Assembly (NCBI RefSeq): GCF_021603585.1
Contig: NZ_BQHI01000031.1
Span: 1 to 53,354 of the forward strand
Length of the DNA: 53,354 nucleotides
From: Pseudomonas sputi
GTDB taxonomy: Bacteria; Pseudomonadota; Gammaproteobacteria; Pseudomonadales; Pseudomonadaceae
Direction: 5' to 3'
In this document: positions 10,565 to 20,303 of the stretch, piece by piece
Numbering within the stretch: the stretch's first letter is position 1
Layout: the number at the start of each line of letters is the position of its first letter
The notes under the pieces: model-generated
Database searches by the model: none
Seen by the model: only the letters and a program-made list of their open reading frames with translations
What the model was told of the DNA's origin: nothing
Program-made: the position numbers and the translations under genes

Positions 10565-11002
10565 TCATGTCTGTAACAGGAAGGTTACCGGGCCATCGTT
10601 GACCAGGTGCACCTGCATATCCGCGCCGAATCTACCTGATGCCACTGTGCCATGCATCTGTTTCGCTTTGCTTAATAGATAGTCGAATAATTCTTCGCCC
10701 AGCGCCGGAGGGGCGGCGGTCGAGAAACTCGGGCGCAACCCGCTTTTGGTGTCGGCGGCGAGGGTGAACTGAGAGACCAGCAGCAACCCGCCGCCCACAT
10801 CCGCCAGGGACAGATTCATCTTGCCCTCGGCGTCACTGAACACTCGATAGTTAAGCAGCTTATGCAGAAGTTTGTCGGCGCTGGCCGGCGTGTCGTCGGG
10901 TTCGACCGCCACCAGCACCAGCAGACCCTGATCGACACTGCCGACCACCTCCCCCGCCACTTCGACCCGCGCGCCTTTCACGCGCTGCAACAGCCCCTTC
11001 AT
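10565..11002 (-). CDS. dtd: D-aminoacyl-tRNA deacylase Dtd
   Basis: This 145-residue cytosolic enzyme has the normal Dtd length. It hydrolyses D-amino acids mischarged on tRNA. The two signature motifs are present: [21 protein letters not shown] in the middle and [10 protein letters not shown] at the C-terminus, where the Gly-cis-Pro gives chiral selection. The N-terminus [15 protein letters not shown] is typical. The ATG overlaps the pip stop by four bases (ATGA), so dtd is the second gene of a pip-dtd operon, an arrangement also seen in P. aeruginosa. Confidence 0.96.
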   Translation of the reverse strand: MKGLLQRVKGARVEVAGEVVGSVDQGLLVLVAVEPDDTPASADKLLHKLLNYRVFSDAEGKMNLSLADVGGGLLLVSQFTLAADTKSGLRPSFSTAAPPALGEELFDYLLSKAKQMHGTVASGRFGADMQVHLVNDGPVTFLLQT

Positions 11003-11970
11003 GCTTCTTCGGGCGGCAGGTCGAGCAGACGCCGGGCCATTTTGCTGGCCGCGCGCACCAGTGCATCGGTGATGCCCGGTTCGGACGCGGCGTGGCCGGC
11101 ATCGCGGATCACCTGCAACTCACTGTTCGGCCAGGCCTGATGCAGTTCCCAGGCGTTGTCGAGCGGGCAGATCACGTCGTAACGGCCGTGGATGATCACG
11201 CCCGGCAGATGGGCGATCTTGCCCATGTCGCGAATCAGCTGGTTTGGCTCGAGGAACGCATTGTTGGTGAAGTAGTGGCATTCGATCCGTGCGATCGACA
11301 GGGCGCGCTGCGGTTCGGAGAAGCGATCGACCACCAGCGGGTTCGGGCGCAGGGTCGCGGTGCGCCCCTCCCAGGTCGACCAGGCCTTGGCCGCGTGCAT
11401 CTGGGCGATCTGATCGTTGCCGGTCAGGCGTTTGTGGAAAGCGCTGAGCAGGTCGTCACGCTCGTCCAGCGGGATCGGCGCGATGTAGTCCTGCCAGTAA
11501 TCGGGGAACAGACGGCTGGCACCGGCCTGGTAGAACCATTCGATTTCCTGCGGACGGCAGAGAAAGATCCCGCGCAGGATCAGGCCATGCACGCGCTCCG
11601 GGTGGGTCTGCGCGTAGGCCAGCGCCAGGGTCGAGCCCCAGGAGCCGCCGAACAGCACCCATTTGTCGATGCCCAGGTGTTTACGAATACGCTCAAGGTC
11701 TTCGACCAGATCCCAGGTGGTGTTGTTTTCCAGGCTGGCGTGGGGCGTGGAGCGACCGCAGCCGCGCTGGTCGAAGGTGACAATGCGATACAGGTTCGGA
11801 TCGAAGTAGCGGCGACTTTGGGCATCGCAGCCGGCGCCGGGACCTCCGTGAATGAACACCACCGGCAAACCTTCCGGTGAACCGCTTTCGTCGACGTACA
11901 GGGTATGGGTGTCATCGACGGCCAGATCGTGCCGTGCGTGAGGTTTGATCTGCGGAAACAAAGTCTGCAT
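10999..11970 (-). CDS. pip: Proline iminopeptidase
   Basis: This 323-residue alpha/beta-hydrolase of peptidase family S33 releases N-terminal proline from peptides. The oxyanion motif HGGPGAGC, the family motif [12 protein letters not shown] and the nucleophile elbow [10 protein letters not shown] are all present. GRYDVICP and the late DAGHAASE supply the acid and histidine of the triad. The start [11 protein letters not shown] matches the family N-terminus. It overlaps dtd by four bases. It has no signal peptide, so it is cytosolic. Confidence 0.95.
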   Translation of the reverse strand: MQTLFPQIKPHARHDLAVDDTHTLYVDESGSPEGLPVVFIHGGPGAGCDAQSRRYFDPNLYRIVTFDQRGCGRSTPHASLENNTTWDLVEDLERIRKHLGIDKWVLFGGSWGSTLALAYAQTHPERVHGLILRGIFLCRPQEIEWFYQAGASRLFPDYWQDYIAPIPLDERDDLLSAFHKRLTGNDQIAQMHAAKAWSTWEGRTATLRPNPLVVDRFSEPQRALSIARIECHYFTNNAFLEPNQLIRDMGKIAHLPGVIIHGRYDVICPLDNAWELHQAWPNSELQVIRDAGHAASEPGITDALVRAASKMARRLLDLPPEEA

Positions 11971-12074
11971 TGCGCGCTCCGTAAGGGGTCGAGGTCATCC
12001 CTGGGGGGACTTCTATTATTCTGCCGTCCGGCATCATAAACCCGATTTACGTCAATGAGCATGCCCGCGCGCTG

Positions 12075-12992
12075 TCACAATTTGTCAGCCATGAACCCCA
12101 GCAGGTTCTCAAAGAGACGATCGACCTCGGCAACCTGATGCCGCGCGCGCAGGCAACCGTGAACCAGCCCTTCGCCGTAGTACAACGCCGCGTCGACACC
12201 TGCAGCATTCAGCCGACCGGCGTAGCACACGCCATCGTCGCGCAGCGGGTCGAACTGCGCCACGGCGATCCAGGCCGGGGGCAATCTGCTGAAGTCTGCG
12301 GCCCGCAACGGCATCGCATAGGCGTTCGGCTTCGCGGTGCCGCGCAGGTACAAGGCGTGATAACAGTCGACATCGCTGCTGGCGAGCAACGGCGCATCGA
12401 CGCATTCGCTGCGCGACGGTAACTGCTCGTCGCCACCCAGCCCCGGATAGATCAAGACCTGCGCGCCCGGCAGCGGCTCGTCGGCATCGCGCAACGCCAG
12501 GCACAGCGCCGCCGCCAGATTGCCCCCGGCGCTGTCGCCCGCCACCAGCATCCGTCCGGGATCGAACCAGAACGGCCCGCTGCGCAACGCGCGCCAGACG
12601 CTCAGGCAATCCTCGAAACCGGCCGGGAACGGATGCTCCGGCGCCAGCCGATAATCCACCGCCACCACCATCGCCCCGAGCGCCATCGCCAGCTCGCAGC
12701 AGATGAAGTCATGGGAATCCAGCCCGCCGACCACCCAACCGCCGCCGTGCAGGTACAACACGCACGGCCAGCCACTGGCCGATGGCTGGACGGGCGGGCG
12801 ATACGAGCGCACCGCCACCCCGCTCAACTGGAAATCCACCACCTCCAGACCCGCCGGCCGTTCGGGCGTGAAGGCGCGGCACATGTCGTCATAGGATTTG
12901 CGCAATCCGCCGAGGCTGCTGTCCTCGCTCGCAAAACCTTCGGTTCTGGCGACGAACGCCGCCATCGACGGCGAGAGTGGATAAGTGCCCAT
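12075..12992 (-). CDS. Alpha/beta hydrolase, hormone-sensitive-lipase-like esterase
   Basis: This 305-residue hydrolase of the HSL (family IV) group has the oxyanion motif YLHGGGWVVGG, the motif VDYRLAPEHPFPA and the nucleophile elbow GDSAGGNLAAAL. The acid residue lies in QFDPLRDDG and the histidine in LVHGCLR. It should hydrolyse short-chain carboxylic esters in the cytoplasm; no signal peptide is seen. Its ATG shares one base with the stop of the upstream choline-type binding protein gene (TGATG), so translation is coupled. The natural substrate is unknown. The coupling makes a choline-ester or related quaternary-amine compound a possibility, which is inference only. Confidence 0.85.
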   Translation of the reverse strand: MGTYPLSPSMAAFVARTEGFASEDSSLGGLRKSYDDMCRAFTPERPAGLEVVDFQLSGVAVRSYRPPVQPSASGWPCVLYLHGGGWVVGGLDSHDFICCELAMALGAMVVAVDYRLAPEHPFPAGFEDCLSVWRALRSGPFWFDPGRMLVAGDSAGGNLAAALCLALRDADEPLPGAQVLIYPGLGGDEQLPSRSECVDAPLLASSDVDCYHALYLRGTAKPNAYAMPLRAADFSRLPPAWIAVAQFDPLRDDGVCYAGRLNAAGVDAALYYGEGLVHGCLRARHQVAEVDRLFENLLGFMADKL

Positions 12993-13939
12993 CAGTTTTT
13001 CAGGCTGGCCTGAACCGTGGCCACGCCGTCCTTGCCGTCGAAACTGCTGACACCCGCCAGCCAGCGTTGCAAGTCTTCGGGATGCTCACGCAGCCAGCTC
13101 TTCGCCACTTCCTGAGGCGTTTTGCGCTCCATGATCGGCACCATCAACTGGCTTTCCTGGGCGGCGGTGAAGGTCAGGTTTTCCAGCAGTCGATGGACGT
13201 TCGGGCAGCGCTCGGCGTAGTCCGGCGCGGTGACCGTGGAAACGGTGGCGGCGCCTTCGTTGGGGCCATAGACGTCTTCGCTGCCGGTCAGGTAGGTGAT
13301 CTTCATGTTGATGTTCATCGGGTGCGGGGTCCAGCCGACGAATACCACGAACTCCTTGCGGTTCACCGCCCGCTGCACGGCGGCAAGCATGCCGGCCTCA
13401 CCGGATTCGATGATCTTGAAATCCTTCAGGCCGAAATGGTTGGTTTCGATCAGGGTCTTGATCGTGGTGTTGGCACCACTGCCGGGCTCGATGCCGTAGA
13501 TTTTGCCACCGAGCTGATCCTTGAATTTTGCGATGTCGCCGAAGGTCTTCAGCCCTGCCGCCGCCACGTAATCCGGCACCGCCAGCGTCGCCTGGGCGTC
13601 GGCCAGGCTGGGCTTGTCCATGACCTTGACCTGATTGGCGGCGAGGAACGGCGCGATGTTCTTGTCCATCGCCGGTTTCCAGTAGCCGAGGAAGATATCG
13701 AGGCGCTTGTCGCGGATGCCGGCGAAGATGATTTGCTGCACGGCGCTGGTCTGCTTGCTTTCGTAGCCGAGGCCGTTGAGCAGCACGTCGGCCATGCCGC
13801 TGGTGGCGATCACGTCGGTCCAGTTGACCACGCCCATGCGCACGGTTTTGCAGGAAGCATCATCGGAAGCCAGGGCACCGGCGCTGAGCAGCGCACTGCC
13901 GGTCAGGATTAACGCACAACGAGTGAACAGTTTTTTCAT
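12992..13939 (-). CDS. Choline/betaine-type ABC transporter substrate-binding protein (OpuAC/ChoX family)
   Basis: This 315-residue periplasmic protein has a signal peptide (MKKLFTRCALILTGSALLSA, cleavage near ALA-SDD). The mature start VRMGVVNWTDVIATSG and the motifs IFLGYWKP, IEPGSGAN and FVGWTPHPMN are those of choline-binding ChoX-type proteins. Several aromatic residues (W, Y, W) could form the cage for the trimethylammonium group. The ATG at 13939 gives this signal peptide. No permease or ATPase gene is adjacent, so it probably docks with a transporter encoded elsewhere. It is the first gene of a two-gene unit with the esterase, sharing TGATG. Confidence 0.85.
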   Translation of the reverse strand: MKKLFTRCALILTGSALLSAGALASDDASCKTVRMGVVNWTDVIATSGMADVLLNGLGYESKQTSAVQQIIFAGIRDKRLDIFLGYWKPAMDKNIAPFLAANQVKVMDKPSLADAQATLAVPDYVAAAGLKTFGDIAKFKDQLGGKIYGIEPGSGANTTIKTLIETNHFGLKDFKIIESGEAGMLAAVQRAVNRKEFVVFVGWTPHPMNINMKITYLTGSEDVYGPNEGAATVSTVTAPDYAERCPNVHRLLENLTFTAAQESQLMVPIMERKTPQEVAKSWLREHPEDLQRWLAGVSSFDGKDGVATVQASLKN

Positions 13940-14076
13940 GTGGGATCGTCTCGTGCGGCAGCGGGTTATTGTTCGGATCGGTGTCTTCTTGCACCGTGGC
14001 CGAAACATTACGCAGCAGACGAGCGGGAAAAGCGAACTGTGGCGACCGGGATTTGCACGGTGGCGACTTCTCCCGA

Positions 14077-14122
14077 TCGTTCCCACGTCGAGGCGTCGAA
14101 CCGTCTGCGTGGGAACGATCAG
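14077..14122. repeat. REP-type palindrome, long-loop variant
   Basis: GATCGTTCCCACG and CGTGGGAACGATC arms enclose an extended centre CGAGGCGTCGAACCGTCTG-like segment. The same long-loop form recurs at 4.77 and 19.42 kb. It lies just after the hutG stop, at the end of the hut operon. Confidence 0.85.
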
Positions 14123-14129
14123 AGCAGAC

Positions 14130-14930
14130 TCAGTTGTAGTGGTTTTTGCCCCAGGCGAGCAGCCCTTGCAGCAGCTCCTTCAACACCACCCGCGTCGGCT
14201 CCGCCAGATCGGCACGGTAGCGGAACGGTTCGAACTCTTCCATGTAGGTGCACTGGCCCAGCTCCAGTTGCACGGCGTGGATGTTCTCGGCCGGGTTGCC
14301 GTAGTGACGGGTGATGTGGCCGCCCTTGAAGCGTCCGTTCAGCACATGGCTGTAATCGGCGTGGCGGGCGCAGATCGCTTCCAGTTGCGTGGCCAGTTGT
14401 GGATCGCAACTGGCGCCATTGAAGGTGCCGAGGTTGAAGTCCGGCAGCTTGCCGTCGAACAGGTGCGGGATGATCGAACGGATCGAGTGCGCATCGAACA
14501 ACAGCGCGTAACCGAACTCGGCCTTCAGCCGCGCCAGTTCTTCCTGCAAGGTTCGGTGGTATGGCGTCCAGATTTGCTCAAGGTACGTCGCACGTTCTTC
14601 TTTCGACGGCTCCTGGCCTGCCTTGAACAACGCAATGCCATCGAACAGCGTCGCCGGGTACAGACCGGTGGTGGCGCCGGCGTACAGCGGCTTGTCGTCG
14701 GACGGCCGGTTCAGGTCGATGACAAACCGCGAGTATTCCGCTGCCAGGGTGCTGGCGCCCAGTTCGGCAGCGAAATCGTAGAGCTGCGGAATGTGCCAGT
14801 CGGTGTCCGGCAGGCTTTTCGCGTCCGGGATCAAACCGGCCTCGACCGCCGGGGTCAGGCGCACGCCGGCGTGGGGCATGCTGATCAGCAGCGGCACGCG
14901 CCCTTGTTTGAAGTTCAGAACCTTATCCAC
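14130..14930 (-). CDS. hutG: N-formylglutamate deformylase
   Basis: This 266-residue enzyme of the N-formylglutamate amidohydrolase family catalyses the last hut step, N-formylglutamate to glutamate plus formate. The motifs PLLISMPHAG and LLFDAHSIRS hold likely metal ligands, and ADYSHVLNGRFKGGHITRHYG is a family hallmark. GTG at 14930 follows AGGAG; the longer frame to 15107 runs back through hutI and is not used. It is the last gene of the hutU-to-hutG unit, 10 bases after hutI. It works with HutF, the five-step route used by pseudomonads. Confidence 0.94.
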   Translation of the reverse strand: MDKVLNFKQGRVPLLISMPHAGVRLTPAVEAGLIPDAKSLPDTDWHIPQLYDFAAELGASTLAAEYSRFVIDLNRPSDDKPLYAGATTGLYPATLFDGIALFKAGQEPSKEERATYLEQIWTPYHRTLQEELARLKAEFGYALLFDAHSIRSIIPHLFDGKLPDFNLGTFNGASCDPQLATQLEAICARHADYSHVLNGRFKGGHITRHYGNPAENIHAVQLELGQCTYMEEFEPFRYRADLAEPTRVVLKELLQGLLAWGKNHYN

Positions 14931-14940
14931 AACCGCTCTC

Positions 14941-16146
14941 CTACAGACTTGATTCAACGCCGTGACGCACGACGCGCTTGTCCAGTTCACCACCCAGCCA
15001 GTAGGCCAGATCCGCCGGGCGGTCGATCTGCCAGGCGACAAAATCCGCGACCTTGCCGACTTCCAGCGAGCCGTGGGTTTCGGCCATGCCCAGGGCTTGC
15101 GCCGCATGAATCGTGGCGCCGGCCAACGCCTCTTCCGGAGTCATGCGAAAGCAGGTGCAGGCCATGTTCAGCATCAGGCGCAACGACAGCGCCGGCGAGG
15201 TGCCGGGGTTGAGGTCGCTGGCAATGGCGATTTTCACTTTGTGCTTGCGCAGGGCGTCCATCGGCGGCAACTGGGTTTCACGCAGGAAGTAGAACGCGCC
15301 CGGCAACAACACCGCGACGGTGTCGGATTCGGCCATGGCGATGGCGTCGGCTTCGTCCATGAACTCCAGGTGATCGGCGGACAACGCGTGATAGCGCGCA
15401 GCGAGGCTGGAGCCGTGCAACGACGACAATTGCTCGGCATGCAACTTCACCGGCAACCCGAGTTTTTGTGCGGCAATGAACACCCGCTCGACCTGCTCCG
15501 GGGAAAACGCCAGGTATTCGCAGAACGCATCCACCGCATCCACCAGGCCTTCAGCGGCCAGGGCCGGGAGCATCTCGGCGCAGATGTGATCGATGTAGTC
15601 GTCGGCGCGATCCTTGTATTCCGGCGGCAATGCGTGGGCGGCCAGGCAGGTACTGCGCACGCTGATCGGCAGCTCGGCGGCGAGGCGACGGATGACCCGC
15701 AGGATCTTGCGCTCGCTGGCCAGATCAAGGCCGTAGCCGGATTTCATTTCGACCGTGGTCACGCCGTCGCGCATCAGGCTTTTCAGGCGCTTGGCGGCGC
15801 TGGCGAACAGCTCGTCTTCCGAGGCTTCGCGGGTGGCGCGCACGGTGCTGGCGATGCCGCCACCGGCCGCGGCGATCTCGGCGTAACTGACGCCCTGCAG
15901 GCGTTTTTCGAATTCGCCGCTGCGGTTGCCGCCGAACACGGTATGGGTGTGACAGTCGATCAGGCCGGGGGTGACCCACGCGCCTTGCAGGTCATTGACC
16001 GCCGGGTATTCGCCTGATGGCAGTTGGCTGCGCGGGCCGATCCACTCGATGAACGCACCGGACGTCACGATGGCCGCATCCTCGATGATCGAGTAGACGC
16101 CTTGCGCCATGGTTGCGACGTGGCAGTGTTGCCAGAGGGTTTTCAC
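14941..16146 (-). CDS. hutI: Imidazolonepropionase
   Basis: This 401-residue amidohydrolase opens the ring of 4-imidazolone-5-propionate to give formiminoglutamate. The metal-binding [12 protein letters not shown] lies near residue 70. The substrate-region motif KSGYGLD, the metal histidine in LHAEQLS and the late aspartate in SDLNPGTSP are also present. GTG at 16146 follows GGAGG and gives the usual length. It lies between hutH (64-base gap carrying a REP) and hutG. Confidence 0.95.
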   Translation of the reverse strand: MKTLWQHCHVATMAQGVYSIIEDAAIVTSGAFIEWIGPRSQLPSGEYPAVNDLQGAWVTPGLIDCHTHTVFGGNRSGEFEKRLQGVSYAEIAAAGGGIASTVRATREASEDELFASAAKRLKSLMRDGVTTVEMKSGYGLDLASERKILRVIRRLAAELPISVRSTCLAAHALPPEYKDRADDYIDHICAEMLPALAAEGLVDAVDAFCEYLAFSPEQVERVFIAAQKLGLPVKLHAEQLSSLHGSSLAARYHALSADHLEFMDEADAIAMAESDTVAVLLPGAFYFLRETQLPPMDALRKHKVKIAIASDLNPGTSPALSLRLMLNMACTCFRMTPEEALAGATIHAAQALGMAETHGSLEVGKVADFVAWQIDRPADLAYWLGGELDKRVVRHGVESSL

Positions 16147-16167
16147 TGTAGGCCTCCGTTGGATTGC

Positions 16168-16198
16168 GATCGTCCCCACGCTCTGCGTGGGAACGATC
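16168..16198. repeat. REP-type palindrome in the hutH-hutI gap
   Basis: GATCGTCCCCACGCTCTGCGTGGGAACGATC is a short-loop REP with one mismatch between arms. It occupies half of the hutH-hutI gap, inside the operon. Confidence 0.85.
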
Positions 16199-16209
16199 AT
16201 CAGTGGTGG

Positions 16210-17742
16210 TTAAAGGCTCGGCAGCAGTTTCGCCGGAACCAGCTCCGTCAGCACCCGCGAGGCCAGCAGCTCGGTCGCCGCATTGATGTCCGGGGCGAAG
16301 AAGCGGTCCTTCTCGTAGAACGGCACTTCGCGACGCAGAATTCCCCGAGCCTGTTCCAGTTTGGCCGAGGTCTTCAGGCCGTTGCGCAAGTCCAGCCCCT
16401 GCGCCGCCGCCAGCCACTCCACAGCGAGAATCCCGCGCGTGTTCTCGGCCATTTCCCACAGACGCTTGCCGGCGGCCGGGGCCATCGACACGTGGTCTTC
16501 CTGGTTGGCGGAGGTCGGCAGGCTGTCCACCGAATGCGGATGGGACAGTGCCTTGTTTTCGCTGGCCAGGGCCGCTGCGGTCACCTGGGCGATCATGAAG
16601 CCGGAGTTCACGCCACCGTTGGCGACAAGGAACGGCGGCAGTTGCGACATGTGCTTGTCCATCATCAGCGAGATACGGCGCTCGCTCAGGGAACCGATTT
16701 CGGCAATCGCCAGCGCCATGTTGTCAGCGGCCATGGCCACGGGTTCGGCGTGGAAGTTGCCGCCGGAAATCACGTCGCCTTCGGCCGCGAATACCAACGG
16801 GTTGTCGGACACGGCGTTGGCTTCGATGGCCAGCACTTCAGCGGCCTGACGGAACTGGGTCAGGCACGCGCCCATGACTTGCGGCTGGCAACGCAGCGAG
16901 TACGGGTCCTGAACCTTCTCGCAGTTCTGGTGCGAGTCGGAGATTTCGCTGCGCTCGCCCAGCAGATCGCGGTAAGCGGCAGCGGCGTCGATCTGGCCTT
17001 TCTGGCCACGGGCGGCGTGGATGCGCGCATCGAATGGCGAACGCGAACCGAGCACTGCTTCCACCGTCAGACCGCCCAGCGCCAGTGCGCCGGCGAACAG
17101 GTCTTCACCTTCGAACAGACCGCGCAGCGCGAATGCGGTAGACACCTGAGTACCGTTGAGCAGCGCCAGACCTTCTTTGGCCGCCAGCGTCAGCGGGGTC
17201 AGACCGGCGACTTTCAGCGCTTGGGTCGCTTCCATCCACTCGCCCTTGTAGCGCGCCTTGCCCTCGCCCAGCAGCACCAGCGACATGTGCGCCAGCGGTG
17301 CCAGGTCACCGGATGCGCCGACCGAGCCTTTCAACGGAATGTGCGGATAGACCTCGGCGTTGATCAGGGCGATCAGCGCATCGATCACCACGCGACGGAT
17401 CCCGGAGAAACCACGGCTGAGGCTGTTGACCTTGAGCACCATGATCAGGCGCACCAGCTCATCGCTGATCGGCTGGCCGACGCCGGCGGCATGGGACAGC
17501 ACCAGCGAGCGTTGAAGGTTTTCCAGGTCTTCGCTGGCGATGCGGGTCGAGGCCAGCAGGCCGAAACCGGTGTTGATGCCGTAGGCGGTGCGGTTTTCCG
17601 CGAGGATCTGCTCGACGCAGGCCACGCTGGCTTCGATCTGCGCGCTGGCGCTGTTGTCGAGGGTCAGCTTGACCGGATTCTGATAAACGTCACGCAGTTG
17701 GGCCAGGCTCAGTTGGCCGGGGATCAGGTTCAGCGCAGTCAT
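16210..17742 (-). CDS. hutH: Histidine ammonia-lyase
   Basis: This 510-residue enzyme deaminates L-histidine to trans-urocanate. The Ala-Ser-Gly tripeptide that cyclises to the MIO electrophile is present at residues 143-145 ([15 protein letters not shown]). The catalytic tyrosine lies in YGINTGFG (residue 54), and NQEDHVSM and [15 protein letters not shown] are typical. It is the only complete catalytic histidase in the window. It follows the MIO-less paralogue by a 117-base gap, and hutI follows it. The short intergene has an AAGGAG ribosome site before the ATG. Confidence 0.97.
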   Translation of the reverse strand: MTALNLIPGQLSLAQLRDVYQNPVKLTLDNSASAQIEASVACVEQILAENRTAYGINTGFGLLASTRIASEDLENLQRSLVLSHAAGVGQPISDELVRLIMVLKVNSLSRGFSGIRRVVIDALIALINAEVYPHIPLKGSVGASGDLAPLAHMSLVLLGEGKARYKGEWMEATQALKVAGLTPLTLAAKEGLALLNGTQVSTAFALRGLFEGEDLFAGALALGGLTVEAVLGSRSPFDARIHAARGQKGQIDAAAAYRDLLGERSEISDSHQNCEKVQDPYSLRCQPQVMGACLTQFRQAAEVLAIEANAVSDNPLVFAAEGDVISGGNFHAEPVAMAADNMALAIAEIGSLSERRISLMMDKHMSQLPPFLVANGGVNSGFMIAQVTAAALASENKALSHPHSVDSLPTSANQEDHVSMAPAAGKRLWEMAENTRGILAVEWLAAAQGLDLRNGLKTSAKLEQARGILRREVPFYEKDRFFAPDINAATELLASRVLTELVPAKLLPSL

Positions 17743-17859
17743 TTAAATGCTCCTTTTGAGGCATTGTTATTAACTACCAGTCGCTCCGGAGCATTCCGTT
17801 ATCCGTCGCTTCTCGTCTTTTGGACGATCCGCGCCTTGGCACGCTGGTATGGGTAGTTG

Positions 17860-19383
17860 TCAGTGCAGATTCGGTAATGCGTTGTGCAGTAGATCCGGGT
17901 CTTTCAGAACGCTTGCGGCAGCGGCGATATCCGGCGCCAGCCAGCGGTCCTGATCGTAGGCCGGGACTTTTTCGCGCAGCAGCCGCCACGCCACATCAGT
18001 GCCGGTGCCAAAGCGCTGTTCCTTGAGAAATTCAAACGCCTGAGCCGCCAGCAGGTACTCGATGGCAAGGATCTGCGTGCAGTTTTCCAGGGCGCGGTGC
18101 AGCTTCAGCGCGGCGTTGGTGCCCATGCTCAAGTGGTCCTCCTGCAGGCCCGAGGTGACGTAGTTGTCGAGCACCGCCGGTTGCGCCAACTGGCGGTTTT
18201 CCGCGCACAGCGACGCAGCGACGTATTGCACGATCATCATCCCGGAGTTCACCCCCGGATTGGCCACCAGAAACGCCGGCAGACCGCTGACGTGCGGGTT
18301 GATCAAGCGATCCAGACGTCGCTCGGCGATCGAGCCGATTTCAGCCATCGCAATCGCCAGCAGATCCGCCGCCAACGCCACCGATTGCCCGTGCGGGTTG
18401 GCCTGGGACATCACCCGGAAGTCGTCCGGCGTGCCCAGCAGCAAGGGGTTGTCGGTGCAGCCGTTGAGTTCGGTTTCGATCTGCATGATCGCGTGGTTCA
18501 GTTGATCGCGGGCAGCACCGTGCACTTGCGGGATCGAGCGGATGCTCAAGGCATCCTGAGTGCGAATGCCTTTGCTCGACGCAATCACTTCGCTGCCATC
18601 GAGCAAGGCGCGCAGATTGACGCCCACCTGCTGCATGCCTGGATGCGGCTTGAGCGCGATGATCTCGGCATCGAACGCGGCAATCTGGCCGCGTTGTGCT
18701 TCAAAGCTCATGGCACCGATCACGTCGGCCCATTGCACCAGACGCGTGGCGTCGGCAATCGCCAGGCAACCGAGGCCGGTCATGCACGGTGTACCGTTGA
18801 CCAGGCACAGGCCGTCCTTCGCCCCGAGCTGTACCGGTTGCAGGCCTTCTTCGGCCAGCGCCTGCTGCGCGGACACGACCTGCCCGCGATAGCTGACATT
18901 GCCCACGCCCAGCAGCGCGATGCCGATGTGTGCCATGTGAGTCAGGTAACCCACCGAGCCTTGGGACGGCACTTGCGGGGTGATGCCGCGATTGAGCAGC
19001 GCCAGCAGCGCTTCGACCACCCGGCGATGAATCCCGGATTTGCCGTGGCTGTAGTTGCGGATCGCCGCGCACATGATCGCGCGGGTCTGCTCATCGGCCA
19101 GCACCGGACCAACGCCGCAGGCATGGCTGAGCAAGGTGTTGCGCGACAGCTGGCTGAGCTGTTCGTCTTTCAGCGAGACGTTGCACAGCGCGCCGAGCCC
19201 GGTGTTCACGCCATAGGCGCGCTCGCCGCTGGCAACGATGCGCTGGACGATGCCCTGCGCGTTTTCAATGCGCGCCCAGGTCTGGGCCGACAGCTCGAGC
19301 GGCGCACCATGACGAGCGACTGCGACCACATCCTGCCAACGCATCGGAGCGTCGGCGATCACGATTTTTTCAGCCTGGGACAT
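17860..19383 (-). CDS. Histidine ammonia-lyase paralogue lacking the MIO tripeptide (HutH1-type)
   Basis: This 507-residue protein is a full-length member of the aromatic amino acid lyase family. It keeps AYGVNTGLG (Tyr 57), the helix-rich core and LQEDHLSM. However, where the histidase has [15 protein letters not shown] it reads GSVG-Y-LTHMAH (residues 142-151). The Ala-Ser-Gly needed for the MIO cofactor is deleted, which I confirmed on the DNA. The reading frame is intact and the flanking residues align, so a sequencing error is unlikely. It cannot use MIO chemistry as known; a regulatory, binding or different catalytic role is possible. It lies between hutV and hutH in the hut operon. Confidence 0.9.
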   Translation of the reverse strand: MSQAEKIVIADAPMRWQDVVAVARHGAPLELSAQTWARIENAQGIVQRIVASGERAYGVNTGLGALCNVSLKDEQLSQLSRNTLLSHACGVGPVLADEQTRAIMCAAIRNYSHGKSGIHRRVVEALLALLNRGITPQVPSQGSVGYLTHMAHIGIALLGVGNVSYRGQVVSAQQALAEEGLQPVQLGAKDGLCLVNGTPCMTGLGCLAIADATRLVQWADVIGAMSFEAQRGQIAAFDAEIIALKPHPGMQQVGVNLRALLDGSEVIASSKGIRTQDALSIRSIPQVHGAARDQLNHAIMQIETELNGCTDNPLLLGTPDDFRVMSQANPHGQSVALAADLLAIAMAEIGSIAERRLDRLINPHVSGLPAFLVANPGVNSGMMIVQYVAASLCAENRQLAQPAVLDNYVTSGLQEDHLSMGTNAALKLHRALENCTQILAIEYLLAAQAFEFLKEQRFGTGTDVAWRLLREKVPAYDQDRWLAPDIAAAASVLKDPDLLHNALPNLH

Positions 19384-19416
19384 CTAAAACCTCTTTAACC
19401 TGATCGTCACGGGATG

Positions 19417-19457
19417 TATTCCCACGCAGACGGTTCGACGCCTCGACGTGGGAACGA
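19417..19457. repeat. REP-type palindrome, long-loop variant
   Basis: ATTCCCACG and CGTGGGAACG arms enclose the same extended centre as the elements at 4.77 and 14.08 kb. It fills much of the gap between hutV and the MIO-less paralogue. Confidence 0.85.
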
Positions 19458-19472
19458 GCCTGCCGTAAACCT

Positions 19473-20303
19473 TTAAACCACCGCCGACCGCCGCTGCACG
19501 AACCGGTCGACATACTCGTCCGCCGGCGAATGCAAAATCTCTTTCGGCGTGCCGACCTGAATCAGGCGGCCGTCCTTGAGGATCGCGATGCGGTTGCCGA
19601 TGCGCACGGCCTCGTCGAGGTCGTGGGTGATGAAGACGATGGTCTTGTGCAGGGTCTTTTGCAGCTCCAGCAACTGGTCCTGCATCTCGGCGCGGATCAG
19701 CGGATCCAGCGCGCTGAACGCTTCGTCCATCAGGATGATGTCGGTGTCCGCCGCCAATGCCCGGGCCAGACCCACACGCTGGCGCATGCCGCCGGAGAGC
19801 TGGTGCGGGTATTTGTTTTCGTAGCCCTTGAGGCCCACGGTGTTGATCCAGTGCAGCGCGCGTTCGGCGCACAGTTGCTTGGTCTCGCCGCGCACTTTCA
19901 GGCCGTAGGCGACGTTGTCGAGCACGGTCTTGTGCGGCAGCAGGCCGAAGCTCTGGAACACCATGCTGATCTTGTGCCGGCGAAATTCGCGCAAGGCGTC
20001 CATGTCGTATTGCAGGATGTCCACGCCGTCCACCAGGATCGCGCCGCTGGTCGGGTCGATCAGGCGGTTGAAGTGGCGCACCAGGGTCGACTTGCCGGAA
20101 CCTGACAGGCCCATGATCACGAAGATCTCGCCGGTACCGATGCTCAGGGACAAGTCGTTGACCCCGACCACGCAACCGGTTTCGTTCAGCACCTGATCCT
20201 TGGTCTTGCCCTGGCCGACCATCGCCAGGGCATCCTTGGCGCGGTTGCCGAAAATCTTGAAGACGTTTTTGACTTCGATCTTGCTCACGGTTGCGTTGCT
20301 CAT
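19473..20303 (-). CDS. hutV: Histidine ABC transporter ATP-binding protein HutV
   Basis: This 276-residue ATPase is of the ProV/OpuA subgroup. It carries the subgroup's N-terminal extension (VFKIFGNRAKDALAMVGQGKTKDQ) before Walker A GLSGSGKST. The signature LSGGMRQRVGLARAL, Walker B IILMDEAFSALDP and the switch histidine in FITHDLDEA follow. No C-terminal CBS domains are present, unlike E. coli ProV. The ATG overlaps the hutW stop by four bases (ATGA). In the hut cluster it powers histidine uptake with HutW and HutX. Confidence 0.93.
   Translation of the reverse strand: MSNATVSKIEVKNVFKIFGNRAKDALAMVGQGKTKDQVLNETGCVVGVNDLSLSIGTGEIFVIMGLSGSGKSTLVRHFNRLIDPTSGAILVDGVDILQYDMDALREFRRHKISMVFQSFGLLPHKTVLDNVAYGLKVRGETKQLCAERALHWINTVGLKGYENKYPHQLSGGMRQRVGLARALAADTDIILMDEAFSALDPLIRAEMQDQLLELQKTLHKTIVFITHDLDEAVRIGNRIAILKDGRLIQVGTPKEILHSPADEYVDRFVQRRSAVV

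Noticed and set aside
13000-14000. Complete choline ABC transporter
   Set aside because: No permease or ATPase is encoded near the binding protein.
16024-17856. A 610-codon plus-strand frame opposite hutH
   Set aside because: It is a shadow of the minus-strand hutH, with no motifs or plausible ribosome site.
17743-17859. Remnant of a deleted permease gene between the two lyases
   Set aside because: The 117 bases contain no recognisable permease codons or motif. Absence is noted, but decay cannot be shown.
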